DNA from: a bacterium
GTDB lineage: Bacteria > Bacteroidota > Ignavibacteria > Kapaibacteriales > UBA7675
NCBI GenBank assembly: GCA_030430495.1
Contig: JAUIKM010000020.1
Span: forward strand, 31,607 to 95,606
Direction of reading: 5' to 3'
DNA: 64,000 bases
Shown here piece after piece: positions 26,757 to 35,187 of the stretch. The notes beneath the pieces are model-generated. The model was not told the origin of the DNA and ran no database searches. It worked only from the letters and a program-made list of their open reading frames with translations. The first letter of the stretch is position 1, and each line of letters opens with the position of its first letter. The position numbers and the translations under genes were made by a program.

Positions 26757-28913
26757 ATGCCTCGCAAGTCCAAGAATAAATCGAAAAACAAGGAACGCTC
26801 TCTCGTTCAGGAGCGCGATCTGCACGATCCGGATCTTTACTTCAACCGCGAATTGAGCTGGATTGAGTTCAACCGGCGTGTGCTGGAAGAAGCAGAGGAC
26901 AGCAACCATCCTTTGCTGGAGCGCCTGAAATTCATTTCGATTTTCACCTCCAACCTCGACGAATTTTTCATGATCCGCGTTGCGGGTCTGAAAGAGCAAC
27001 ACTCCGCCAGTGTTGTCAATCTCTCGCCCGACGGGATGTCGGCTCAGGAGCAATTGGACGAAATCCGCGAGCGTCTGGCGCCCTTGATTGAACGGCAGTT
27101 CAACGTTCTGCACAGCGACATCATGCCGCAGCTGGCAAATCACAATCTGATTATACACCCCTACTCGACGCTGCCGAATCGCGATCGCCTGCACCTGAGA
27201 GAGTACTTTACACGCAATCTGCTGCCGTTGTTGACGCCCCTGGCCGTTGATCCGGCCCACCCGTTTCCGCACGTTTTGAATCGCTGGCTGAATGTTCTGT
27301 TTGTCATCGCTTCTCCGGGCGAACATACGACCGACCAGCATCGTTATGCCGTGTTGCAGTTGCCGCCGGGTCTCTCGCGCTTCATCCCGCTGGAACGGCG
27401 CCATGGACATCACTTTGTCATGATGGGTGAGATCATTCAGGCCAACGCCGATTTACTGTTCCCTGGTTTTACGATTGAAGAGTCGTATACCTTCCGCGTC
27501 ATTCGCGATGCCGATATTGAGATTGCCGAGGACGAAGCCAGCGACCTGCTGACAGAGATGGAAGAACAGGTGCGCAACCGGCGATGGGGTTCTCCGGTGA
27601 TGTTGGAAACCGAGGAAGGTTTGCCCGCCCACCTTACCTCTATGTTGCGGGAAATTCTCGATCTGGAAGACAAAGACATTTACAAAGTCAAAGGTCCGCT
27701 CAACCTGTCCGACTTCATGGCGCTGACGGACGTCAACCTTCGTTCGCTCAAATTCCGACCGTTTGCGACGCGTCCGCTGCAAGACTTTAATACCGAAGGA
27801 ACTTCGGTCTTCACGGCAATCCGACGCCAGGACCTCATGGTTCATCACCCCTTTGACTCGTTCTCGCAGAACGTCGTCAAATTCCTGGACGCCGCGGCAG
27901 CCGATCCCAAGGTAATGGCAATCAAATTAACTCTTTACCGAACCGGCGGCGACTCACCGATTATCGAAGCACTTAAACGCGCTGCTGAAAACGGCAAACA
28001 GGTTATTGCTTTTGTGGAGTTGAAAGCCCGTTTTGACGAACAAAACAACATTATCTGGGCGCGAGCGCTCGAACAGGCGGGCGTGCATGTTGTCTATGGA
28101 ATTATCGGGCTGAAGACACACTGCAAAATTGCCATGGTAGTGCGACGCGACGACGACCGCATACGCACGTACCTGCATCTTTCGACCGGCAACTACAATC
28201 AAAAAACGGCACGCCTGTACACCGACATCGGATACTTCAGCGCCCGCGAAGACTTTGAGGAAGATGCGATCAATCTGTTTAACCTGTTGACCGGGTATTC
28301 TGAAAACAAAAAATGGCGCAGGCTTGCGGTGGCGCCGATCAACCTGAGTCTACGCGTCATTGAGATGATTGACCGCGAGGTAAAACTCCATTCGAGTGAA
28401 TCTCCTGGTGAGATATTGATCAAGATCAACTCGCTCGTCGACGACAAAATCATTCGCGCTTTGTACCGCGCCTCGCAGGCCGGCGTCAAGATTCGACTGG
28501 TGGTTCGCGGCATCTGTTGCCTGAAACCCGGCATTCCCGGGATAAGTGAAAACATCGAAGTTCGCAGTGTTTTGGGTCGTTTTCTTGAACACACGCGCAT
28601 CCTGTGTTTCCGCAACGGCGGCGATGAAGAGTATTATCTGACGAGCGCCGATCTTATGCCGCGCAACCTCTACAGACGCGTTGAAATAATGTTTCCGGTG
28701 CTCGAAGACAAGCGCAAGGCCGAATTGCGCGACATCCTGGAAGTATACTGGGAAGACAATGTCAAGTCGCGTCGCCTTCTTGCGGACGGCACGTATGAAC
28801 ATGTTGAAGCGGCCGAAGGAGAAAAACCTCTTTCCGCCCAGCAACATTTTCTCAATCAGCTGCGTCGCACGATGCAGCGCAGCAGTCGCGCCAAACGTTT
28901 ACTGTCGAATTGA
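26757..28913 (+). CDS. ppk1: Polyphosphate kinase 1
   Basis: PPK1 makes polyphosphate from ATP through a phosphohistidine. From MPRKSKNK it is 718 aa, the normal length; an in-frame ATG six codons upstream is an alternative and no strong ribosome binding site decides it. The autophosphorylated His455 is in GLKTHCKIAM. The second histidine, His474, is in LHLSTGNYN, with the same 19-residue spacing as in E. coli. The N-terminal YFNRELSWIEFNRRVLEEA and SNLDEFFMIRVAGL are diagnostic. No ppx gene is adjacent; a LolC/E-type permease follows at 42 bp. Confidence 0.95.
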   Translation: MPRKSKNKSKNKERSLVQERDLHDPDLYFNRELSWIEFNRRVLEEAEDSNHPLLERLKFISIFTSNLDEFFMIRVAGLKEQHSASVVNLSPDGMSAQEQLDEIRERLAPLIERQFNVLHSDIMPQLANHNLIIHPYSTLPNRDRLHLREYFTRNLLPLLTPLAVDPAHPFPHVLNRWLNVLFVIASPGEHTTDQHRYAVLQLPPGLSRFIPLERRHGHHFVMMGEIIQANADLLFPGFTIEESYTFRVIRDADIEIAEDEASDLLTEMEEQVRNRRWGSPVMLETEEGLPAHLTSMLREILDLEDKDIYKVKGPLNLSDFMALTDVNLRSLKFRPFATRPLQDFNTEGTSVFTAIRRQDLMVHHPFDSFSQNVVKFLDAAAADPKVMAIKLTLYRTGGDSPIIEALKRAAENGKQVIAFVELKARFDEQNNIIWARALEQAGVHVVYGIIGLKTHCKIAMVVRRDDDRIRTYLHLSTGNYNQKTARLYTDIGYFSAREDFEEDAINLFNLLTGYSENKKWRRLAVAPINLSLRVIEMIDREVKLHSSESPGEILIKINSLVDDKIIRALYRASQAGVKIRLVVRGICCLKPGIPGISENIEVRSVLGRFLEHTRILCFRNGGDEEYYLTSADLMPRNLYRRVEIMFPVLEDKRKAELRDILEVYWEDNVKSRRLLADGTYEHVEAAEGEKPLSAQQHFLNQLRRTMQRSSRAKRLLSN

Positions 28914-28955
28914 TTACACGTTCAGCCCATCCGGGCTTTGGGTCCTGTTTTGCCG

Positions 28956-30200
28956 ATGAATATTCCGTTTTGGGTTGCCAGGCGCTACGTCTTCGCCCGG
29001 CACTCGTTTAATTTCATTACGATCATTACAACGATTTCAATCGTTGGCATTGCAATCGGTGTCGCCGCTCTTATCAGCGTCACATCGATTTTCAATGGAT
29101 TCCGCATGTTGGCCGAGACGCTGCTGATCGGTTTTGACCCGCATGTTCGGGTCTCCGCGGCGGAGGGCGCCTGGATTGAGAGCGCCGACTCGCTCGCCGC
29201 GGAATTGGAGTCGATGGAATACGTCAAGGCTGTTTCGCCTGTCATTTCGGGCAAGGTCGTGGCTTCGGTCGGAAAAACCATCCACGTGTTTCAACTTCAC
29301 GGCGTCGACTCGGCCGGTTTCATGGCCGTTTCCGGGTTGCGCCGCAATATGGTTGGCGGCGCCTTTCAGTTAAGTCCGCAGGACGGTCGCCCACAGGTGA
29401 TTCTCGGCATTGCACTTGCCGACAAAATCGGCTCTTTTGTCGATGACTCACTCATGTTGCTTTCACCGGCAGCTCTTGAACAGACCGTCATTTACTCGGC
29501 CTTGCCCGCTGCACAGCAGGCGCGGGTAAGCGGTATTTTTCAGTTGAATCACAAGGAATACGACGCGTTTCACGGTTACACTTCACAGTCCACTGCGCGC
29601 AATCTGTTCAAGGCGCCGGCGGGTGCGGCAATGTATCTGGACATCAGATCACAGGATGTTAAACACAGCGACGAAATTGCGGCCGCACTGCGCGCCAAAC
29701 TGGGAGATAACTACCACGTTGAGACGTGGTACGACCTGCACCGCGAGTTGTACAACGTCATGCGTTTTGAGCGTATGGCGGCTTTCACGGTCCTGACCAT
29801 TATCATTCTGATTGCCGTGTTTAACGTCTTCGCCTCTCTCACGATGACGGTCAAAGAAAAACACGCAGAAATCGGCATTCTGAAAGCGCTGGGCGCAACG
29901 CCAAAAATGATTATTCAGATTTTCATCAACGAGAGCATTGTAATCGGCGGAATCGGCACTCTCGGCGGAGCGTTGTTGGGCCTTGGCCTGTGTCTGGGCC
30001 AGCAGGAATTCGGCTGGTTTGCGCTGGACACAAGCAAGTATATCGTGCCGGCAATTCCGGTTGAAATCCACTCATTTGACGTCATATTCACCATAGTCCT
30101 TGCGCTGGGACTGACTTTGTTGGCGGGTTGGTATCCAGCGCGCAGTGCGGCCCAGGTGCGTACCGCGCGTGCTTTGATGATTGAGCAGGCGTTGCAGTAG
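28956..30200 (+). CDS. LolC/LolE-type ABC transporter permease (FtsX family)
   Basis: This 414-aa inner-membrane permease has the MacB/FtsX layout. One N-terminal TM (FITIITTISIVGIAIGVAAL) is followed by a periplasmic domain of about 200 aa and three C-terminal TMs (FTVLTIIILIAVFNVFASL; IVIGGIGTLGGALLGLGLCL; VIFTIVLALGLTLLAGWYPA). The motif VKEKHAEIGILKALGA is the coupling region for the ATPase. LolC/E proteins release lipoproteins from the inner membrane. No lolD ATPase gene is in the window, so the assignment to Lol is by family resemblance. The region after it is a repeat-filled spacer. Confidence 0.88.
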   Translation: MNIPFWVARRYVFARHSFNFITIITTISIVGIAIGVAALISVTSIFNGFRMLAETLLIGFDPHVRVSAAEGAWIESADSLAAELESMEYVKAVSPVISGKVVASVGKTIHVFQLHGVDSAGFMAVSGLRRNMVGGAFQLSPQDGRPQVILGIALADKIGSFVDDSLMLLSPAALEQTVIYSALPAAQQARVSGIFQLNHKEYDAFHGYTSQSTARNLFKAPAGAAMYLDIRSQDVKHSDEIAAALRAKLGDNYHVETWYDLHRELYNVMRFERMAAFTVLTIIILIAVFNVFASLTMTVKEKHAEIGILKALGATPKMIIQIFINESIVIGGIGTLGGALLGLGLCLGQQEFGWFALDTSKYIVPAIPVEIHSFDVIFTIVLALGLTLLAGWYPARSAAQVRTARALMIEQALQ

Positions 30201-30371
30201 TCTCAAATACCGGACGGAGTTACAAGCGCCGTTCCCGGCCTGGACTGCGGCTGCTCGTGATTCGACTACGACTTTTGCACTTCGTGATTTTCGCATTGGA
30301 AGTTTTACTCAGACTGCGTTTTCTGCTGAATAATTCAGGTGACAGTCGCTTTCGGAGGTGTTGAACTTCCG

Positions 30372-30664
30372 TGGATTGATTGCGGCGTAAGTTGATCTTC
30401 GATCTGAGTTGATTGTGCACTGATTGATTGTGGCGGTGAGTGATCTTCGATCTGACTTGTAATTGGACAAACAAACATTGGCACTTGACTGTTTGAGCCG
30501 CTGATTGATTGTGGCGGTGAGTGATCTTCGATCTGACTTGTAATTGGACAAACAAACATTGGCACTTGACTGTTTGAGTCGCTGATTGTTTGTGGCGGTG
30601 AGTGATCTTCGATCTGACTTGTAATTGGACAAACAAACATTGGCCCTTGACTGTTTGAGCCGCT
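30372..30664. repeat. 81-bp tandem repeat array
   Basis: Three near-identical 81-bp units start at 30422, 30503 and 30584 (GATTGATTGTGGCGGTGAG or GATTGTTTGTGGCGGTGAG). A truncated, diverged unit of about 50 bp starts at 30372, and the first bases of a further unit begin at 30665. Differences between full units are a few single bases. Because 81 is a multiple of three, all three minus-strand frames stay open across it (27-aa repeat), but there is no start or ribosome binding site that I trust. Confidence 0.93.
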
Positions 30665-30739
30665 GATTGTTTGTGGTTTTGTTAACAGCTCCGTTTTCAG
30701 TTCTGCAAACAGGATTGGATGTGAGTTGTTGTTGAGTTC

Positions 30740-30995
30740 AGGCCGTACTTCCCCCTAGATCAGGGGACCACCCCGCCGCCGCCACGGTCGAGTTCCTCCA
30801 CGTTCAAACACACTCCTCCCACCCTGCTTGTGTGCAGTTTTTTTGAGTGATTCGGTCGCGGATTCCCCGTGCCGCATGCTGCACAGGTCTCATCACAAGC
30901 TTACGCGATTACGAGTTCTCTTCCCAATGTAAAACACTGAACGTAGGTCGAAACGTGGTCCAACGGTCGTGGTTTGCCGCTGAACGGTTGAGTAC
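30740..30995. repeat. Dispersed noncoding element, copy B
   Basis: Diverged relative of 24300-24572. Shared blocks, in order, are GATCA near a G-rich or C-rich patch, CCCCGCCGCC, the CACTCCTCCCACCCTG segment, GTGCAG with a T run and GAG, ACTGAACG, ACGTGGT and GCTGAACGGTT. As with copy A, a tandem array lies immediately on its left. Confidence 0.75.
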
Positions 30996-31084
30996 TTACG
31001 GTGAAAGCATTAAGACCGGTCCAACAACCTCAAGTCTCAAGCCGGTCTCTCAGCCCGAAACCGCAGGACAAACAAGAAAAAAAA

Positions 31085-31213
31085 CAAGCCGGAAGTGCGT
31101 CAGCACAAGGGCGAAGTGAGCTAAAAACAAGCCGGAAGTGCGCAGGCACGAGGGCGAAGTGATCAAAATGCAAGCCGGAAGTGCGTCAGCACAAACGCGA
31201 AGTGATCTGAAGT
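31085..31213. repeat. 43-bp tandem repeat, three copies
   Basis: Units start at 31085, 31128 and 31171 with CAAGCCGGAAGTGCG, then CAGCACAAGGGCGAAGTGA or close variants. The period of 43 is not a multiple of three, so a coding role is unlikely. Confidence 0.92.
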
Positions 31214-31451
31214 CGAAACCGCAAGTGACAAGTAGAATCGGAATCTCTGATTTGAACGGTTGCGAGTGGTGGATTCTACGCCAAATCCGATCAGTCTGAA
31301 TTGGACGATATACAGCGATCTATGGCTCTTGAAATGTATTGACCAGAGCAAAAATGATGCGAGCGTTCAGCTGCGGCGGACCAGAAGTGTCGCCGGAACC
31401 AGGCGAGGAAAGAAGCGAGTATCCACAGACCGAAATGTTTAACCCCACGAA

Positions 31452-32441
31452 CTACAAAATCTGCAGCATGCGCCGTGCTCGCGCTACCAGCTCGCCATCG
31501 GGATAGGTGTCAACAAGTTGCTGGAAGTACTTGCGCGCCTGATCCGTGTCGCCCAGCTTAACATGTGCGTTGCCCAGCAGGATCAGCACCGCCTGGACCT
31601 CGTCCGGATAACTGCCGGAATTGAGGAATTCCAGAAAAAAGTTAATCGATTCCTGCCACTGCCCTGCGCCGTAGTATGCCTCGCCCAGCCAGCGAAAAGT
31701 CTTGGCGCGCACAAAAGGATCGTCGTTGCCGTCGAGAACAAGGAGCAGCGAGTCGGCAGCCTGGAGGTAGTCGCGCCGGCGGATGAGGTCGAGCCCGTCG
31801 TAGTAGCGCTGCGGGAAGACCGGCGGATTGACAATTCGCCGGTCCGGATTAAACTCCTGCGCAAGACTGTTTGGTTCGTTAAACGCATCAGAGCCGGATT
31901 TGCCTGCCTTGTTGGACTTTCCGGACTTCCTGGGCGGGTCCGGTTGCAGAATTACGACATCGTCATCGGCAGGCTGTACGTCCTTTGTCGGGCTGTTAAC
32001 ATCGCCGGCGGCAAGCTGAGACGTCGCCTCATCGGGCAATAAAAACGTCTCCGGATCCTGTTCAATTGCCGAAGGTTTATCGCCGGTGGCATTTGGACTT
32101 TGCGTGACAAAGGGAGAATCCTGCACCAGGCGGCGCAGATCGGCCAGGTCGGATTTGACATCGGCAAGGTCCGTGCGAATCGCCTGAACATCGGTCTGTA
32201 TAGCCGCCTGTCGTTCTTCAATTGAACGCATTTGCTCACGCAGGGTCGGGAGGCGACGCGGAGGCTGTTGCACTGCGCCGGTATCCAGCGGAGCGCCGTC
32301 CGCAAATTGCGCGTCCGTCGAATCCGCCGAAACGGTCCCGGCCGACTGCCCGTCCGTTCCCTGAAAAAGACTGCACGAATGCAGCAGCAGGGCCATAAAA
32401 ATTGCCGCTGCAACCAGACCCGTTTGTTTAACTCTTAGCAT
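31452..32441 (-). CDS. CpoB/YbgF-like TPR lipoprotein
   Basis: The product is 329 aa from the ATG with GGAGG 9 nt upstream, giving a lipoprotein signal with lipobox LHSC. A heptad region MRSIEERQAAIQTDVQAI (about 70-115) is followed by a low-complexity linker. A C-terminal set of TPRs begins near YYDGLDLIRRRDYLQAADSL and ends AHVKLGDTDQARKYFQQLVD. The coiled coil plus tol-pal-type TPR layout is that of CpoB/YbgF, which coordinates peptidoglycan synthesis with outer-membrane constriction. No tol or pal genes are nearby. It lies 49 bp after egtD on the same strand. Confidence 0.8.
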   Translation of the reverse strand: MLRVKQTGLVAAAIFMALLLHSCSLFQGTDGQSAGTVSADSTDAQFADGAPLDTGAVQQPPRRLPTLREQMRSIEERQAAIQTDVQAIRTDLADVKSDLADLRRLVQDSPFVTQSPNATGDKPSAIEQDPETFLLPDEATSQLAAGDVNSPTKDVQPADDDVVILQPDPPRKSGKSNKAGKSGSDAFNEPNSLAQEFNPDRRIVNPPVFPQRYYDGLDLIRRRDYLQAADSLLLVLDGNDDPFVRAKTFRWLGEAYYGAGQWQESINFFLEFLNSGSYPDEVQAVLILLGNAHVKLGDTDQARKYFQQLVDTYPDGELVARARRMLQIL

Positions 32442-32490
32442 CGTCGGATTCCTCCAACCTTGCGTTAAAAACCAAATTCCGCGACCGGTA

Positions 32491-33528
32491 CTATGCCTGG
32501 TCCTGCCGCGGTACGACCATATAGTGTACGCCAAAATACGAATTGTCGTCCATCCAGGTCTGACGGAGTTCGTAGCCGGTCTCGGCGGCAAGCGCACGCA
32601 CCTTCTCCGGCGTGTATTTGTGAGAACACTCAGTATGAAGACGTTCGCCCGCCTGAATCGAAAAACTCCGCCCGCCAAGTTCGACCACGTGATCCGACTG
32701 CGACTCCAGATGCATTTCCATGCGCGCCAGATCCGGGTTAAACACGGCAACGTGTTTATATTTATCCACCGGAAAATTCGCCCCGAGCTCGCGATTCATG
32801 CGAGTTAACACATTCAGATTAAACGCCGCCGTGATGCCGGCCGAGTCATCATATGCTTTTTGCAGAACATTCCTGTCCTTGATCAGGTCGGTCCCCAGCA
32901 GAAAACCGTCGCCCGGTCGGAGCAACGAGTTAATGGAACGCAGCAGCTCGCGCGCCTCGTCCTGTTCAAAGTTGCCTATGGTCGACCCCGGGAAATACAC
33001 GACCGTCTGCTCCGAGCCGCAGAAATCGTGCTCCTTCACCCAGCGAACGCCGTCGAGGAATTCGGCGCAAACGGCGCGAACGTTGAGCTCGGGAAAACGA
33101 CTGCTCAGATCGGCTGCCGTCTTAAACAAAAAGTCCCGCGAAATATCAATCGGAACATAGGTCAGATTAATACCGCGCCGTGCCGCTTCGCGCAACAGGT
33201 AAAGCGTTTTGACGCTGGCGCCGCTGCCCAGCTCGACAAGGGTTGTACTTTGGCCGAACTCGGCGCACATTTCGGCCTGATATCGCTGCATAATGCCGAT
33301 TTCCGTGCGTGTGACGTAGTATTCGTCAAGCTCGGTTATCTCTTCGAACAACTCAGATCCGCGTTCGTCGTAAAAGTATTTCGGTTGCAGTGTTTTGGGC
33401 GTTGCGGCAAGTCCGGCCAGAGTGTCGGCCAGAAATGTGTCGCTCGGAACGTGAAGGTCAATTTGTTTAAGTCGGTCAACAGGATTGCCGACATTCATTT
33501 CTGTGTCCAGCATGGGAATTCGTTTCAA
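32491..33528 (-). CDS. egtD: L-histidine N-alpha-methyltransferase
   Basis: EgtD trimethylates histidine to hercynine with SAM, the first step of ergothioneine synthesis. The 345-aa protein has the conserved YFYDERGSELFEEIT (51-65), the SAM motif VELGSGASVKT, YVPIDIS, and YFPGSTIGNF with the substrate-binding Asn. The C-terminal GERLHTECSHKYTPE carries the Glu and Ser that contact histidine in mycobacterial EgtD. It follows egtB by 134 bp on the same strand, so the two steps are linked. Confidence 0.93.
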   Translation of the reverse strand: MKRIPMLDTEMNVGNPVDRLKQIDLHVPSDTFLADTLAGLAATPKTLQPKYFYDERGSELFEEITELDEYYVTRTEIGIMQRYQAEMCAEFGQSTTLVELGSGASVKTLYLLREAARRGINLTYVPIDISRDFLFKTAADLSSRFPELNVRAVCAEFLDGVRWVKEHDFCGSEQTVVYFPGSTIGNFEQDEARELLRSINSLLRPGDGFLLGTDLIKDRNVLQKAYDDSAGITAAFNLNVLTRMNRELGANFPVDKYKHVAVFNPDLARMEMHLESQSDHVVELGGRSFSIQAGERLHTECSHKYTPEKVRALAAETGYELRQTWMDDNSYFGVHYMVVPRQDQA

Positions 33529-33662
33529 AGTACGCTATGGTGAGACAACATTCGGTTCAGGAAGCGGCAGTAAATCAGACCAGAATCGACCAAAACAATT
33601 TCCAACCGCCTTGATCTCAAATGCCGGTGTAACTGACAACCAGACCTCGTGATTTAAACAGT

Positions 33663-35003
33663 TTATTTAAGTGTTCGCGCACAGCGAAAACCACAAATCA
33701 TCCAGCGCTCGTGCGCATAGAAGAAGTTGCGATACGTGCCGCGAATGTGAATGCGCGGAGTTCCAAATGAACCGCCGCGCAAGACTTTCTGGTTAACAAA
33801 CCACTTGTCGTTGTATTCGGCAAACTGCGACTCAAAACCCGGATAGGGTGCGTAGTCCGACGATGTCCATTCCCACGCATCACCGATCATGCCGTAGCAG
33901 CCGTTGGGACTGACGCCCTGCGGAAATGCGCCGATTCGAGCCACACCCCACAGTCGTGAGTCGAGCAGGTTGGCGTGCTGCGCGGCAGGTGTCGCCTCAC
34001 CCCAGGGAAAGATCTGATTGCCCGCCTTTGTCAGATCGCGCAGCGCTGCCTGCTCCCATTCAGCTTCGGTGGGCAGTCGCTTGCCCTTCCACTTGGCAAA
34101 GGCACGCGCTTCGTGAAAGCTGACGTGCGTTACCGGCTCGTCGGGCACGATGGCATGCAATCCGCTGAAATCGCGGATCACCCACTCGCCTTCGTCGTGC
34201 TGTTCCCAGTACAGCGGCGCTTTCCAGTTGTTTTCTTTGACTTTGCCCCAGCCCTCGGACAACCACCAGCGGTAGTCCTGATATCCGCCGTCGCGGATAA
34301 ATTCCAGGTATTCGCCGTTGCTGACAGGCGCACGATCAATGGCATAGGGCATGAGATACACGGTGTGGCGCGGCTTTTCATTATCGTAAGCAAAGCGCTC
34401 GCCCTTGTATCCCAGATCAAACGTTCCACCCTCGAACTCAACTTCGCCGTCAAAAGTTGCGGCCGGTTCCGGCGCTGCGTTTCGGGTTTCGGGTTCGTAG
34501 AGATCGCAGAGCAGGTGTTTGATGTCGTACACCATCAACTCCTGATGCTGCATCTCGTGCTCGAGACCAAGCGTCGTCAGACGGATAATATCCTCGGCGA
34601 ATTCGAGCGACTCCAGGCGCGCAAACACTCCGCGCATGCGCTCATCTATGCTGCGACGATAGTCGAGCACCTGGCGTACCGTCGGTCGCGATTTGGTGCC
34701 GCGCATGGATTTGTCGATGCGCTCGCCAAAGACCTCATAATACGAATTAAAGTAAAACAGAAATTCGTCCGAATAGATGCGGTAGTCCGGCACGTACTTC
34801 TTCATTACCATTTCGAAGAACCAGGTCGTGTGCCCCAGGTGCCATTTGGGCGGACTCATGTAGGGCGCCGTTTGAACGACGTAGTCTTCGATTTCCAGCG
34901 GACGACAAATTTCAAGTGATTGTTCGCGAACAAACGCATATACCGACGACAAGGAAGAAGCCTTGTCCGCAGGCGTCGCCGCTGCCAATGGTTCGATCAA
35001 CAT
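33663..35003 (-). CDS. egtB: Hercynine oxygenase (sulfoxide synthase) EgtB
   Basis: This non-heme iron enzyme couples hercynine with a thiol, cysteine or gamma-glutamylcysteine, using O2. From the ATG chosen the product is 446 aa (a GTG nine codons upstream is possible). The DinB-like N-terminal domain carries the iron ligands His55 ([14 protein letters not shown]), His149 and His153 (HEMQHQE). The FGE-sulfatase-like C-terminal domain contains [20 protein letters not shown] and [11 protein letters not shown]. No egtA or egtC is in the neighbourhood, so a cysteine-using variant (as known from Chloracidobacterium EgtB) is plausible but inferred. egtD follows. Confidence 0.92.
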   Translation of the reverse strand: MLIEPLAAATPADKASSLSSVYAFVREQSLEICRPLEIEDYVVQTAPYMSPPKWHLGHTTWFFEMVMKKYVPDYRIYSDEFLFYFNSYYEVFGERIDKSMRGTKSRPTVRQVLDYRRSIDERMRGVFARLESLEFAEDIIRLTTLGLEHEMQHQELMVYDIKHLLCDLYEPETRNAAPEPAATFDGEVEFEGGTFDLGYKGERFAYDNEKPRHTVYLMPYAIDRAPVSNGEYLEFIRDGGYQDYRWWLSEGWGKVKENNWKAPLYWEQHDEGEWVIRDFSGLHAIVPDEPVTHVSFHEARAFAKWKGKRLPTEAEWEQAALRDLTKAGNQIFPWGEATPAAQHANLLDSRLWGVARIGAFPQGVSPNGCYGMIGDAWEWTSSDYAPYPGFESQFAEYNDKWFVNQKVLRGGSFGTPRIHIRGTYRNFFYAHERWMICGFRCARTLK

Positions 35004-35134
35004 AGGAATAAGGAATTCGGAGAGACGCACGGGCGTCGGGTTTGCGCGGGATTATTGATGGTTAACACAAAGCGCGAAATTTACCACATCCGGCCAACAA
35101 AGTCAAACAGCCCGGCAGGCTTGTGTTTGCGGTG

Positions 35135-35140
35135 TATAAT
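35135..35140 (+). promoter_or_regulatory. Candidate -10 element for mrdA
   Basis: TATAAT lies 47 bp before the mrdA start in the egtB/mrdA divergent spacer. No matching -35 is clear at 16-18 bp upstream, so this is only a candidate. Confidence 0.3.
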
Positions 35141-35187
35141 TACACGGGCGGCCGAGCGTCATTGCAGCCATTAGCATTTAAAACGCA

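Larger units (their letters stand above)
30201..31451. other. Repeat-filled spacer between convergent genes
   Basis: No gene is supported in these 1250 bases. They hold three repeat structures described separately: an 81-bp tandem array (30372-30664), the second copy of a dispersed element (30740-30995) and a 43-bp tandem array (31085-31213). The 11-mer GACAAACAAGA also occurs at 31067. Confidence 0.75.

Noticed and set aside
26555..26779. Small plus-strand frame upstream of ppk1
   Set aside because: It overlaps the ppk1 start in another frame, with no ribosome binding site or similarity I can see.
30372..30664. CRISPR array
   Set aside because: The 81-bp units are contiguous and identical throughout, with no unique spacers and no cas genes in the window. 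The same holds for the 43-bp and 18-bp arrays.
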